DNA from: Planococcus koreensis
GTDB taxonomy: Bacteria > Bacillota > Bacilli > Bacillales_A > Planococcaceae
NCBI RefSeq assembly: GCF_004761975.1
Contig: NZ_RQII01000025.1
Span: forward strand, 1 to 64,000
DNA length: 64,000 bases
Direction of reading: 5' to 3'
This document shows positions 25,784 to 34,211 of the stretch, piece by piece (the stretch's first letter is position 1; every line of letters begins with the position of its first letter). The translations under genes were made by a program, and so were the position numbers. The notes beneath the pieces are model-generated. The model was given only the letters and a program-made list of their open reading frames with translations, was not told the DNA's origin and searched no databases.

Positions 25784-27330
25784 AGAATACATTGCTCAAA
25801 AGCACGCTGATTTTATCCATCGCCGCGCTCCTGTCAAAAATACTCGGAAGCCTGTTCCGCATCCCGCTCCAGAACATCGCGGGGGATGAAGTGCTCGGTA
25901 TTTTCACGCTCGTCTATCCGGTCTATATGGTGGCGCTGACCTTATCGGTTGCGGGCATTCCGATTGCCATATCGAAACTGATCGCCGAAGCGCGCGCGAA
26001 AGGCGACGAGCAGGAAATCAACCATATTTTCAAGGTGTCAGGCGTGCTCGCCAGCCTTTTCGGGCTGACGAGTTTCCTGCTGATTTACGCTTTCTCCCAT
26101 CAATTGGCTGAAGTGCTAGGCGGCTCTTCTACACGGCCCGCATTGATCGTTGTCGCGTTGACATTGCTCATCGCCCCATACATGGCTGTGTACCGCGGCT
26201 TTTTCCAAGGCTATGAAAACATGGCGCCGACAGCAGTGTCGCAGGTCATCGAGCAATTTGTCCGCGTCGGTTTAATCTTGGTTGTTGCGGTCATCATGGT
26301 GCAAAATCTTTACAGCGACCAAGAAGTGGCAGGCGGCATCATGATCGGTTCGTTCCTCGGCGCAGCTGCGTCACTCATTTACCTGCGCCTGCTTTATCAG
26401 CGCACACATAAAAAGGCCCTGCAAAAAACTGAAGCAAACCACAAACCGTTTTGGAAAACAGGGCGCATGATCCTGAAAATTTCCATTCCGATTGCAATCG
26501 GCGCCATTACGATGGCTTTATTGAATCTGGCAGATTCCATAACAGTGCCGGCAGGCCTGAAAAATTACGGCACTTCTGCAGGAGACATCAATTATTTATA
26601 CGGCATCTACGGCAGGGGCCTCGCACTCGTGCAAATCGTCACAGTGTTCGCCAGCTCCGTCGTTTTGCCGCTCATCCCGTCCATCTCAGCAAAACTCGCC
26701 CAACAGGATTCTGAAGGCGTGAAAAAACTGATCAACAATACATTTTTCCTGACTTATGTCATATCGATTCCTGCAGCTGTCGGCTTAGTAGCATTGACGC
26801 TGCCGATCAACCGGGCGTTATTTACAGACCTGGAAGGAAGCGCCGTACTTGCCGTCGTTTCGTTCAGTTCACTTTTCACCTCGCTGGCTGTGCTCGGCAC
26901 CGGTGTTCTCCAAGGCATCAACAAAGCCCGGCTCGGAGCATGGATCATCGTTGCCGGTGTCGTGCTGAAATTGGTGCTGAACCTGATTTTCGTCAATATG
27001 TACGGTCTTATGGGAGCGGCGATTTCCACCGCTGTCGTGTATTTTGTGCTTTATCTCATCAACACGTATTTCATCTGGAAATACACGAAATTCAATTTCT
27101 TTTCAAAAAAACTCCTATTGGTATCCGTTGCGGGACTCGCGATGGGAGCAGCCGTATGGATGCCTGGAATCTACTTCGATTTCAGTGAACTTTCACGAGT
27201 ACTTTCATTAATATACGTAACCGTTACAATCACCATCGGAGCGGCCTTCTATTTCGGCTTGCTGATTGCCTTCAAAGCAGTCGGCCCGGAGCTATTGAGC
27301 AGAATCCCGATATTCAAGAGATTCGTGTAA
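25780..27330 (+). CDS. Polysaccharide flippase (MATE-like, SpoVB/Wzx group)
   Basis: A 516-residue membrane protein with about 14 spans from the MOP superfamily (polysaccharide biosynthesis/SpoVB/MurJ). It starts MKNTLLKSTLILSIAALLSK, with LGSLFRIPLQNIAGDEVLGIF typical of SpoVB-like lipid-linked sugar flippases. The ATG overlaps the tagA stop, implying coupling. In this operon it most likely flips the undecaprenyl-linked wall polysaccharide unit; a lipid II flippase role is the alternative. DUF5693 and csaB follow. Confidence 0.85.
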   Translation: MKNTLLKSTLILSIAALLSKILGSLFRIPLQNIAGDEVLGIFTLVYPVYMVALTLSVAGIPIAISKLIAEARAKGDEQEINHIFKVSGVLASLFGLTSFLLIYAFSHQLAEVLGGSSTRPALIVVALTLLIAPYMAVYRGFFQGYENMAPTAVSQVIEQFVRVGLILVVAVIMVQNLYSDQEVAGGIMIGSFLGAAASLIYLRLLYQRTHKKALQKTEANHKPFWKTGRMILKISIPIAIGAITMALLNLADSITVPAGLKNYGTSAGDINYLYGIYGRGLALVQIVTVFASSVVLPLIPSISAKLAQQDSEGVKKLINNTFFLTYVISIPAAVGLVALTLPINRALFTDLEGSAVLAVVSFSSLFTSLAVLGTGVLQGINKARLGAWIIVAGVVLKLVLNLIFVNMYGLMGAAISTAVVYFVLYLINTYFIWKYTKFNFFSKKLLLVSVAGLAMGAAVWMPGIYFDFSELSRVLSLIYVTVTITIGAAFYFGLLIAFKAVGPELLSRIPIFKRFV

Positions 27331-27438
27331 TTTTCATAAATATCTAAGCTGAACCAAACAAGTGGCATATTGAATCTGCTATACGGGCCATTAGCCATAT
27401 TAAAATTTATACAAGTAATGAATAAGGGTGTGTAGGCA

Positions 27439-29307
27439 TTGCAAAAAGCGTTAATCGGCGTCATCATCGCCGCCATGATTTTAACAATCCCATCTTGGTA
27501 CCAACGGATCCAAGCAGAAGAATCCAGCAAAAAAGTGGAAACGATCGTTCCTTATAAACTGCTGCATCAATGGATGGCCGCTGATCCGGATTTGACGCTT
27601 GAACAGGCGCTGTCGGATGTCAGGGGAACGGGCGTACAGTCGGTGAGCCTGGAGCCGGATACGGTCCAGACCTTGGAAACGAAAGGGCGGATTACAACCT
27701 TAAATGCTGCGCGCATGCGGGAGCATTTGCTGTTGAACAACCAGGAGCCATTGGATGATTATTTCGATCGTGCCGGATTGTTTGTCAATGCGGACTCTGA
27801 TTATCCGTTTGCGGACATCGCAGCATCCATTTTCGAAGAAACGCGGAATGTGGAAATCAATGGTTATGAGTATACGTTCATTTCAGGAACAGGTTCGGAT
27901 ATTCTGACAACGACGGTCGGCTACGATGAAGAGGCGGCCGCAGCGATTTTGGCAGCCGGCATGGACGTTGTTCCGCGGATCGGCAAATACGAGACGGAAG
28001 TTGAAACTGACCGGGTGCTGGATGAATTGCTGGCGCTGAAGCAAGAAGGCATCGACAACATATTGTTTAGCGGGACGGATTTGCTGCTGTCAGACGAACC
28101 TGAATTGATGAAACAAGCAATGGCCGATTTGAAAGAGGCGGGCTATTCGCTGTTCAGCATCGAGCTTGCCGAGCAAATCGGTTTTGCAGCTGCTGCATAC
28201 GCAATGGACTTGGACGTTGTACGCTTGCATAGTGTGCCGGTGACGGAGGACACAATTACGACGACAGCGGAACGCATTGTCCGGGCGGTAAAAGAACGTA
28301 ACATCCGGGCGATTTTTCTGAACTTGGATACGATCGAGCGTGAAGAATCGATGGATTTGCTCAACGAGCTAAAAACGGAAGTGGACCGCGGCATGCCCGC
28401 TTCGTTTGAAAGAGGCAAGTCAGAAACCTTTGTGAAATACGAGGCGCCGTTATGGCAAAAACTCGTCGGGTTGATCGGCGCCGGTGCATTCCTGGCGTTC
28501 GGGGCTTTGGCGCTTTTCAAAAAACGCTGGCTGGCGCTTGCAGCAATTGCAGGCACCGTTTTGTTGGCGCTGCTCTATGCAGTGCTCGGCACAAGCCTCA
28601 TCTTGAAAGCGGCTGCGCTGGCTGTCGGATTAGCAGCGCCGATTGTGGCCATACTGCAGGATCGCAACGAGAGTGCCAAAGGATTTATTCTGAAGGAATA
28701 CATCAAAGCCCTTGCTGTGACTTTCGTAGGGATTTGGTTTATAATCGTATTGCTTAATGGAAATGAATTCTTGTTAGGTATAGACTCGTTCAGAGGCGTA
28801 AAATTGATTTATATCGTGCCGATTGCGGCCGTTTTACTATATGCGATTTGGGAGTACCTCATTCCTTTGATGAAAGAAAGTGTGAAATACTGGCATGTCG
28901 CGTTGCTCGGCATAATCGCTGTGCTTGGATTGTATTATATCGGACGCACAGGCAACGAGGGCTCAGTAAGCAATATCGAGGTGCAGGCAAGGCTTTTCCT
29001 GGAGAAAATCCTCTATGTTCGCCCGCGGACGAAGGAATTCCTTATTGGATTCCCATTGTTCATCCTGGCGCTGCATATCGGGAGAACGTATAAAATGGCC
29101 AGTTACTTCTTGCTGGTCGGGGCAGTGATCGGATTTTTGTCGATGGTCAATACATTCACCCATCTGCACATTCCGCTGTCGATTTCGCTATTAAGAAGTT
29201 TATACAGCATCATATTGGGATTAATAATCGGCTATGCGCTGATTCTGCTCTATAACTGGGCAGGGAAGCGCGCCGTTGAAAAGATAAAGGCGAGGTGGCA
29301 AGGTTGA
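27439..29307 (+). CDS. DUF5693 family membrane protein
   Basis: A 622-residue protein. A signal-anchor span (about 5-22) leads to an extracytoplasmic domain (about 30-345) and then about eight spans from residue 350 to the end, interrupted by short loops. The C-terminus is basic (GKRAVEKIKARWQG). Length, topology and its place just before csaB match what I know as DUF5693, a family of unknown function found beside csaB in several Bacillota. Start is TTG at 27439; AGGGTG about 10 bases upstream is a modest ribosome site. The stop overlaps the csaB start (TTGA). A role in making or exporting the pyruvylated polymer is inferred from linkage only. Confidence 0.72.
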   Translation: MQKALIGVIIAAMILTIPSWYQRIQAEESSKKVETIVPYKLLHQWMAADPDLTLEQALSDVRGTGVQSVSLEPDTVQTLETKGRITTLNAARMREHLLLNNQEPLDDYFDRAGLFVNADSDYPFADIAASIFEETRNVEINGYEYTFISGTGSDILTTTVGYDEEAAAAILAAGMDVVPRIGKYETEVETDRVLDELLALKQEGIDNILFSGTDLLLSDEPELMKQAMADLKEAGYSLFSIELAEQIGFAAAAYAMDLDVVRLHSVPVTEDTITTTAERIVRAVKERNIRAIFLNLDTIEREESMDLLNELKTEVDRGMPASFERGKSETFVKYEAPLWQKLVGLIGAGAFLAFGALALFKKRWLALAAIAGTVLLALLYAVLGTSLILKAAALAVGLAAPIVAILQDRNESAKGFILKEYIKALAVTFVGIWFIIVLLNGNEFLLGIDSFRGVKLIYIVPIAAVLLYAIWEYLIPLMKESVKYWHVALLGIIAVLGLYYIGRTGNEGSVSNIEVQARLFLEKILYVRPRTKEFLIGFPLFILALHIGRTYKMASYFLLVGAVIGFLSMVNTFTHLHIPLSISLLRSLYSIILGLIIGYALILLYNWAGKRAVEKIKARWQG

Positions 29308-30440
29308 GAATAGTTTTATCTGGATATTATGGATTCGACAACGTAGGGGATGAAGCTATTCTTTATGCCATAATCCAATCTTTGCGGGCTTACCAGCCGA
29401 AAGTGGAGATCACCGTCCTGTCGAATAAACCTGAAAAGACGGCAGACACGTATGGTGTAGATGCCGTCAATCGGTGGAGTTTGCTGGAGGTCACGCGTGC
29501 GCTAAAAAGTGCGGATGGTTTGATCAGCGGCGGCGGAAGTTTGCTGCAGGATGAAACCGGCCGCAAAAGCATCGCGTATTACGCCGGTGTCATGAAGATT
29601 GCTCAGCTATTGCGGAAACCGGTGTTCGTTTATGCACAAGGCATCGGGCCGATCAATTTGCGGGCGAACCAGCTGATTGTCAAAAATACATTGCAGTCAG
29701 CAAACTTATTGACAGTGCGCGACACGGCTTCAAAAATATTGCTTGAAGAAATTGGCGTCAAAGCGCCGATTGGGCTGGTGCCGGATCCGGTGATGGGTAT
29801 GGACCCAAGCGGTTTTCAAAGTGACTGGCTCGCCGCCCAATCGTTTACTGGACCGGTCGTCACCGTATCAATTCGCGATTGGACAGAGGAACTTTCTTAT
29901 TTGGATGAAATCGCCTCCGCTCTTGATAAATTAGCGGAGCGTGGACGTAACATCGTCTTGGTGCCGATGCATGGCAAACACGATTTGTCCACATCGGAGC
30001 GCGTCAAAGGCATGATGGCAAACGATGCAACAATCTTTCCACATGACAGCTCCATCGAACAAAAGATGGCTGTCATCAAGGATTCGGATGTGCTGCTTGG
30101 TATGCGTCTTCACGCATTGATTTTCGCGGCAGTCGGCTATACGCCGTTTGCTGCAATCTCGTATGACCCGAAAATCGATTCATTCTCTGCAATCGTCGAC
30201 CAGCAAGTGGTTGGAAGCATCAAGGAACGCGATGTTTTCGCTGACACAATCGTCGAAGCGATCGAGCGCATTCTGTCGAATCCATCCTGCCATATCGATA
30301 ACTTGAAGAAATTCGTCGAACCGCTCCATGAAAGTGCCGGGGCGACTGCAAAAGCCGTGATCGATGCGCTTGGAAAAGCACCCGATGGCTCACAAAAACC
30401 AATCACATACGCTGAAAAAGCGAAATTGCGCAATAGATAA
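29304..30440 (+). CDS. csaB: Polysaccharide pyruvyl transferase CsaB
   Basis: A 378-residue enzyme that transfers pyruvate from phosphoenolpyruvate to ManNAc residues of the secondary cell-wall polymer, the ligand for SLH domains. It begins MRIVLSGYYGFDNVGDEAIL, the standard CsaB N-terminus, with SGGGSLLQDETG (about 75-86), YAQGIGPI and GMRLHALIFA (about 270). TTG at 29304 is preferred over GTG at 29295 because it gives the family N-terminus and GAGGTGG lies 5 bases upstream. It is the last gene of tagA-flippase-DUF5693-csaB and is followed by a strong terminator. Six SLH proteins in this window are its likely clients. Confidence 0.92.
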   Translation: MRIVLSGYYGFDNVGDEAILYAIIQSLRAYQPKVEITVLSNKPEKTADTYGVDAVNRWSLLEVTRALKSADGLISGGGSLLQDETGRKSIAYYAGVMKIAQLLRKPVFVYAQGIGPINLRANQLIVKNTLQSANLLTVRDTASKILLEEIGVKAPIGLVPDPVMGMDPSGFQSDWLAAQSFTGPVVTVSIRDWTEELSYLDEIASALDKLAERGRNIVLVPMHGKHDLSTSERVKGMMANDATIFPHDSSIEQKMAVIKDSDVLLGMRLHALIFAAVGYTPFAAISYDPKIDSFSAIVDQQVVGSIKERDVFADTIVEAIERILSNPSCHIDNLKKFVEPLHESAGATAKAVIDALGKAPDGSQKPITYAEKAKLRNR

Positions 30441-30496
30441 AAAGCAGGCAATCCTTGCCCCATCAGTGATGGGCCAAAGATTGCCTGCTTTTTTTG
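30441..30496. terminator. Strong bidirectional terminator between csaB and acyltransferase genes
   Basis: AAAGCAGGCAATC / GATTGCCTGCTTT stem (30441-30453 and 30479-30491) with an inner CCCATCA / TGATGGG stem and flanking A and T runs, placed between convergent genes. Confidence 0.88.
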
Positions 30497-30518
30497 TTTC
30501 TGAATAGATTTTGAATGC

Positions 30519-31643
30519 CTATTGGCCATTCGGTTTAAGCAGCTTATTGCCTTTGCCGAAAATGACCCAGCTGAACGGAAGGAATTCAAATACCGTACGG
30601 ACAATGAACCAGCTGCCGAAAAATGCGACGAGAAAACTCAGCGCTTGCCATGAATGGAAGATGAGCGGGTCGCCGCTTGGCAGGAAACCGCGCATGCCCA
30701 TCAGGAATACGGGGTGGATCAAGTACATGCCGAACGACACCGTGCCAAGCTCTGCCAATATTTTTTTAATAGTAGGCAGCTTTTTCGAATCGATGAAATG
30801 GGCGGCCAGGAAAATCACCGCGCACGCAAGCAGGGCGTGTGTGCTCCACGCAAATTCGATTTGGCGGGTGGTGAACACTGTCTGGCCGGTGCGCATTTCA
30901 TACATCATGTTGACGTAATAATAGATCATCGCCGCGAAGCTGGCTCCGAGCAGCGCAATCCCCGGAAGGCTGCGCCGGCGGTCGGCGAGCCAAGCCATCA
31001 CGTTTTCATAATAGACGCCGAGGAATGCCCCGAAGAAATAGAACATGAAATAAGAGAATGCCATCGAGCCTTTAGCCGGTACTTGGAAATAAATCGAATT
31101 CAAGTAGACCCATGCCCATTGCAAGGCGATGCCAAGGAAAATCGAATATTTCCGGATCCAGCGGAATTTCTTGAACAAAAAGAGCAGCACAGGGAACATC
31201 AAGTAAAACTGGACGCTGACAAATACGAAATACAGATGATAGCCTGCTTTTCCTGTGGCGAGCTTGGCCATAAATGTTTCAAACAGCAGCGGGATATCGC
31301 TGAAACTGCCGAAAAGGTAGGTGTTCAACCAGAAATAGAAGACGGAGAACACGAGATAAGGGACCAAGATGTACAGCAGCCGCTTCTTATAGAATTGAAG
31401 AAACAGCTTAATCGTTAAGTCCCGGTGGTAATAAGTATAGAATAGTATAAAACTGCTCAAAAAAATAAAAGTTGTCGTTCCTATTTTTCCGGCAATATTG
31501 AAGAAATTATAAAATGCGAACGCCAGCGAATCTTTGCCGCTGCCGCCGACGCCAGTCGAGCTGGAATGCACGGCGAATACTGCAAACAAAGCGAGCGCCC
31601 GTGCGTATTGAATTCCGCTTAAGTGTTTTCTTGGCAAAGCCAT
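30519..31643 (-). CDS. Membrane acyltransferase family 3
   Basis: A 374-residue protein with about ten spans from the acyltransferase 3 family (as in OatA and many sugar O-acetylases). The N-terminal GIQYARALALFAVFAVHSSS carries the family histidine, and LIHPVFLMGM is near the C-terminus. It lacks the extracellular SGNH domain of OatA, so the acceptor is unclear; acetylation of a surface polymer fits the neighbourhood. The ATG at 31643 has GGTGAT a few bases upstream. It converges on csaB with a shared terminator. Confidence 0.82.
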   Translation of the reverse strand: MALPRKHLSGIQYARALALFAVFAVHSSSTGVGGSGKDSLAFAFYNFFNIAGKIGTTTFIFLSSFILFYTYYHRDLTIKLFLQFYKKRLLYILVPYLVFSVFYFWLNTYLFGSFSDIPLLFETFMAKLATGKAGYHLYFVFVSVQFYLMFPVLLFLFKKFRWIRKYSIFLGIALQWAWVYLNSIYFQVPAKGSMAFSYFMFYFFGAFLGVYYENVMAWLADRRRSLPGIALLGASFAAMIYYYVNMMYEMRTGQTVFTTRQIEFAWSTHALLACAVIFLAAHFIDSKKLPTIKKILAELGTVSFGMYLIHPVFLMGMRGFLPSGDPLIFHSWQALSFLVAFFGSWFIVRTVFEFLPFSWVIFGKGNKLLKPNGQ

Positions 31644-31954
31644 CTAATCACCGTTCTTTCTTTAGTTGCCAGGTTGCAGGAACTGCCCCAGCCTTTATGC
31701 CCCTACAATTTTATCACATAAAACATAGGTCTTATTAATCTATTGTAAAGGGGGTATAAAGATTTAGTTAAATGGGAAATGATTATAAATTTTTATTGTT
31801 CTAATAAATCAGACGTGTTAAACTGAAATCGAATGATTGCGCTTACTTGCTGTGTTCAGAATACATAGAAATACAACTTGCCCCAGTGCTTGTGTGCACA
31901 GGCAACAGCTCAGTAGCTGCCGATCGCTCGAAAAAAAACAAAGGATGGTGTCGA
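31644..31954. other. Divergent promoter region, acyltransferase / 5'-nucleotidase
   Basis: About 310 bp with AT-rich tracts and no supported gene. An in-frame extension of the nucleotidase ORF back to 31847 has no ribosome site and is not coding in my judgement. Confidence 0.5.
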
Positions 31955-34156
31955 ATGAAAGGAAAAATCTTTAAAACCGCGATTGCTGTTGCAATGACAG
32001 CCAGTGTAATCGGAGTTCAAGCTCCGGGCAATGCACAAGCTGCAGAAGGTGATTTCGAACTGACGATCATGCACACGAATGATACGCACGCGAACTTGGA
32101 CCAAGTGGCGAAGCGCGCCGGAATCGTCAATGATATCCGTTCGAAAAAACCGAATAATCTATTGCTGGACGCGGGAGATGTTTTCTCAGGAACACTTTAC
32201 TTCAATACATTCCAAGGGCAAGCGGACGCTGAAATGATGAATTTGATGGGCTATGACGCCATGACTTTCGGCAACCACGAATTTGACCTTGGCGCATCAG
32301 ACGGCCATGAGGCGCTTGATGAGTTTATGTTCGCGTCTGATTTCCCATTCGTATCGGCGAACGTGGACTTTTCGCAAAACCCATTTATCCAAGATTACCA
32401 AAATGCAGAATATACACGAGTATTTGAAGACGGTGAAGTTTATAACGGCATCATCAAAGAAATCGATGGTGAAGAAGTCGGAATCTTCGGTTTGACGACA
32501 GAAGAGACAGTAGACATTTCAAGCCCTGGTGATGTAACATTCTCAAACTACATCGAAGCGGCTGAAGGAGCTGTAGCGGCTTTTGAAGCGGAAGGCGTCG
32601 ATAAAATCATCGCGCTTACGCATATCGGATTTAATGATTCAGCAAAATACGACAATGATTTGACATTGGCTGCAGAAGTTCCAGGAATCGACGTTATCGT
32701 TGGCGGACACACGCATACGAAAGTTACACCGCCAGTTGTTGTGGAAAATGGCGACCCGATTGTCATCGTGCAAGCGAACGAATACGGTAAATTCCTTGGC
32801 CAATTGGATGTTACATTCGACGATGCCGGCGTTATCACAAGCCATACGGGTACTTTGCATGATGTAGCTGCAACTCAACTGACTCCAGATGCTGAAGTAG
32901 CAGCTGCACTTAAACCGTACTCAGACGAAATTGCTGCAATCAAGACCCAACCGACAGGCGCAGAATCAAAAGTTGCCCTTAACGGTGGACGCAGCCAAAC
33001 TCCAGGAGACGGAGTTGGTGTACGCTCTTCTGAAACGAACCTTGGAAACTTGATCACTGACGGCATGCTTGCAAAAGCGAAAACCGTTGATGCTGAAACA
33101 GTAATCGCTGTCCAAAACGGCGGCGGCATCCGTGCATCAATCGATGCTGGACCGATCACTTACGGTGAAGTCTTGACGACATTGCCATTCGGCAACTCGC
33201 TTGCAATCATGGACTTGACTGGTGCTGAGCTGAAAACAGCTCTTGAGCACAGTGTTTCTGAATACCCGAACGAATTGGGTTCATTCCTTCACGTAGCGGG
33301 CATGAAGTTCACATTCGATCCAACGAAAGCAGCAGGATCGCGCGTCACTTCTGTAAGCGTAAATGAAGGCGGAACATTCACTGCATTAGACACTGCTAAA
33401 AACTACAAAGTAGCAACGAACACATTCGTAGCTGCAGGCGGCGATGGCTATACGTCATTCGGCGCAGCTTATAAAGACGGACGCGTATCAGAGCCAGGAT
33501 TCACGGATTTCGATATGTTCGTTGATCACATTACTTCATTAACAGAAGTAAACCCGGCTGTTGAAGGGCGCATCACAATTGGCGCTTCTGAAGAGCCTGC
33601 AGAATTCCCGTTCACTGACGTGGATACAGAAGGATGGGCATACACTTACATCAAAGACTTGTTCGACCGCGGCATCATCAACGGTACAACTGAAACAACA
33701 TTCTCACCGAAACAAGACTTGCCGCGCTGGCAGGCAGTAACGCTGATGGTCCGTACGTTAGGTTTGGAAACTGAAAATGCACCAAAATCGAAGTTCACGG
33801 ATATCGGCAACTTGCCGCCTGAGCGCCAAGCTGAGATCAACGCTGCCTATGCTGCAGGATTGATCAAAGGTGCTACAGACACGAAATTCAACCCGAACGC
33901 GAAAATCTCGCGCGACCATTTCGCATTGATCATGAACCGCATGTACGAAAAAGACAATGGCGAGTACAAGTATACAAACGTAGCGCCATTCAAAGACATC
34001 AGCAAGCTTGATGCAGAAACGAAAAAAGCAATCACAATGCTTTATGACTTCAAAATTGTCGAAGGCTATGAAAACAACTACATGCCGGCTAAACTCACTT
34101 CACGTGAAGAAACAGCTAAAGTGTTCTCATTGTACTTGCCTTACGCAGCAAAATAA
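31955..34156 (+). CDS. SLH-anchored 5'-nucleotidase family protein
   Basis: Exported metallophosphoesterase of 733 residues. Signal peptide (about 1-30, NAQAAEG), metallophosphatase domain (about 34-270) with MHTNDTHANL, DAGDVFSG, GNHEFD, ALTHIGF and GGHTHT metal motifs, a 5'-nucleotidase C-terminal domain (about 310-490; NLITDGMLAKAK, NGGGIRASIDAGPITYGE) and three SLH repeats (about 540-733). It would dephosphorylate extracellular nucleotides at the cell surface. ATG 31955 is chosen because AAAGGATGG precedes it and the signal peptide starts there. It fits functionally with the secreted nucleases at 39-44 kb and the phosphodiesterase at 63 kb. Confidence 0.92.
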   Translation: MKGKIFKTAIAVAMTASVIGVQAPGNAQAAEGDFELTIMHTNDTHANLDQVAKRAGIVNDIRSKKPNNLLLDAGDVFSGTLYFNTFQGQADAEMMNLMGYDAMTFGNHEFDLGASDGHEALDEFMFASDFPFVSANVDFSQNPFIQDYQNAEYTRVFEDGEVYNGIIKEIDGEEVGIFGLTTEETVDISSPGDVTFSNYIEAAEGAVAAFEAEGVDKIIALTHIGFNDSAKYDNDLTLAAEVPGIDVIVGGHTHTKVTPPVVVENGDPIVIVQANEYGKFLGQLDVTFDDAGVITSHTGTLHDVAATQLTPDAEVAAALKPYSDEIAAIKTQPTGAESKVALNGGRSQTPGDGVGVRSSETNLGNLITDGMLAKAKTVDAETVIAVQNGGGIRASIDAGPITYGEVLTTLPFGNSLAIMDLTGAELKTALEHSVSEYPNELGSFLHVAGMKFTFDPTKAAGSRVTSVSVNEGGTFTALDTAKNYKVATNTFVAAGGDGYTSFGAAYKDGRVSEPGFTDFDMFVDHITSLTEVNPAVEGRITIGASEEPAEFPFTDVDTEGWAYTYIKDLFDRGIINGTTETTFSPKQDLPRWQAVTLMVRTLGLETENAPKSKFTDIGNLPPERQAEINAAYAAGLIKGATDTKFNPNAKISRDHFALIMNRMYEKDNGEYKYTNVAPFKDISKLDAETKKAITMLYDFKIVEGYENNYMPAKLTSREETAKVFSLYLPYAAK

Positions 34157-34164
34157 CAGCACGC

Positions 34165-34211
34165 TAAAAAATCCCTCCGTCGCCGGATATCCGGCAACAG
34201 AGGGATTTTTT
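34165..34211. terminator. Bidirectional terminator between nucleotidase and LTA-synthase-like genes
   Basis: AAAATCCCTC / GAGGGATTTT stem with an inner perfect GCCGGAT / ATCCGGC stem (34182-34195), between convergent genes. Confidence 0.88.
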
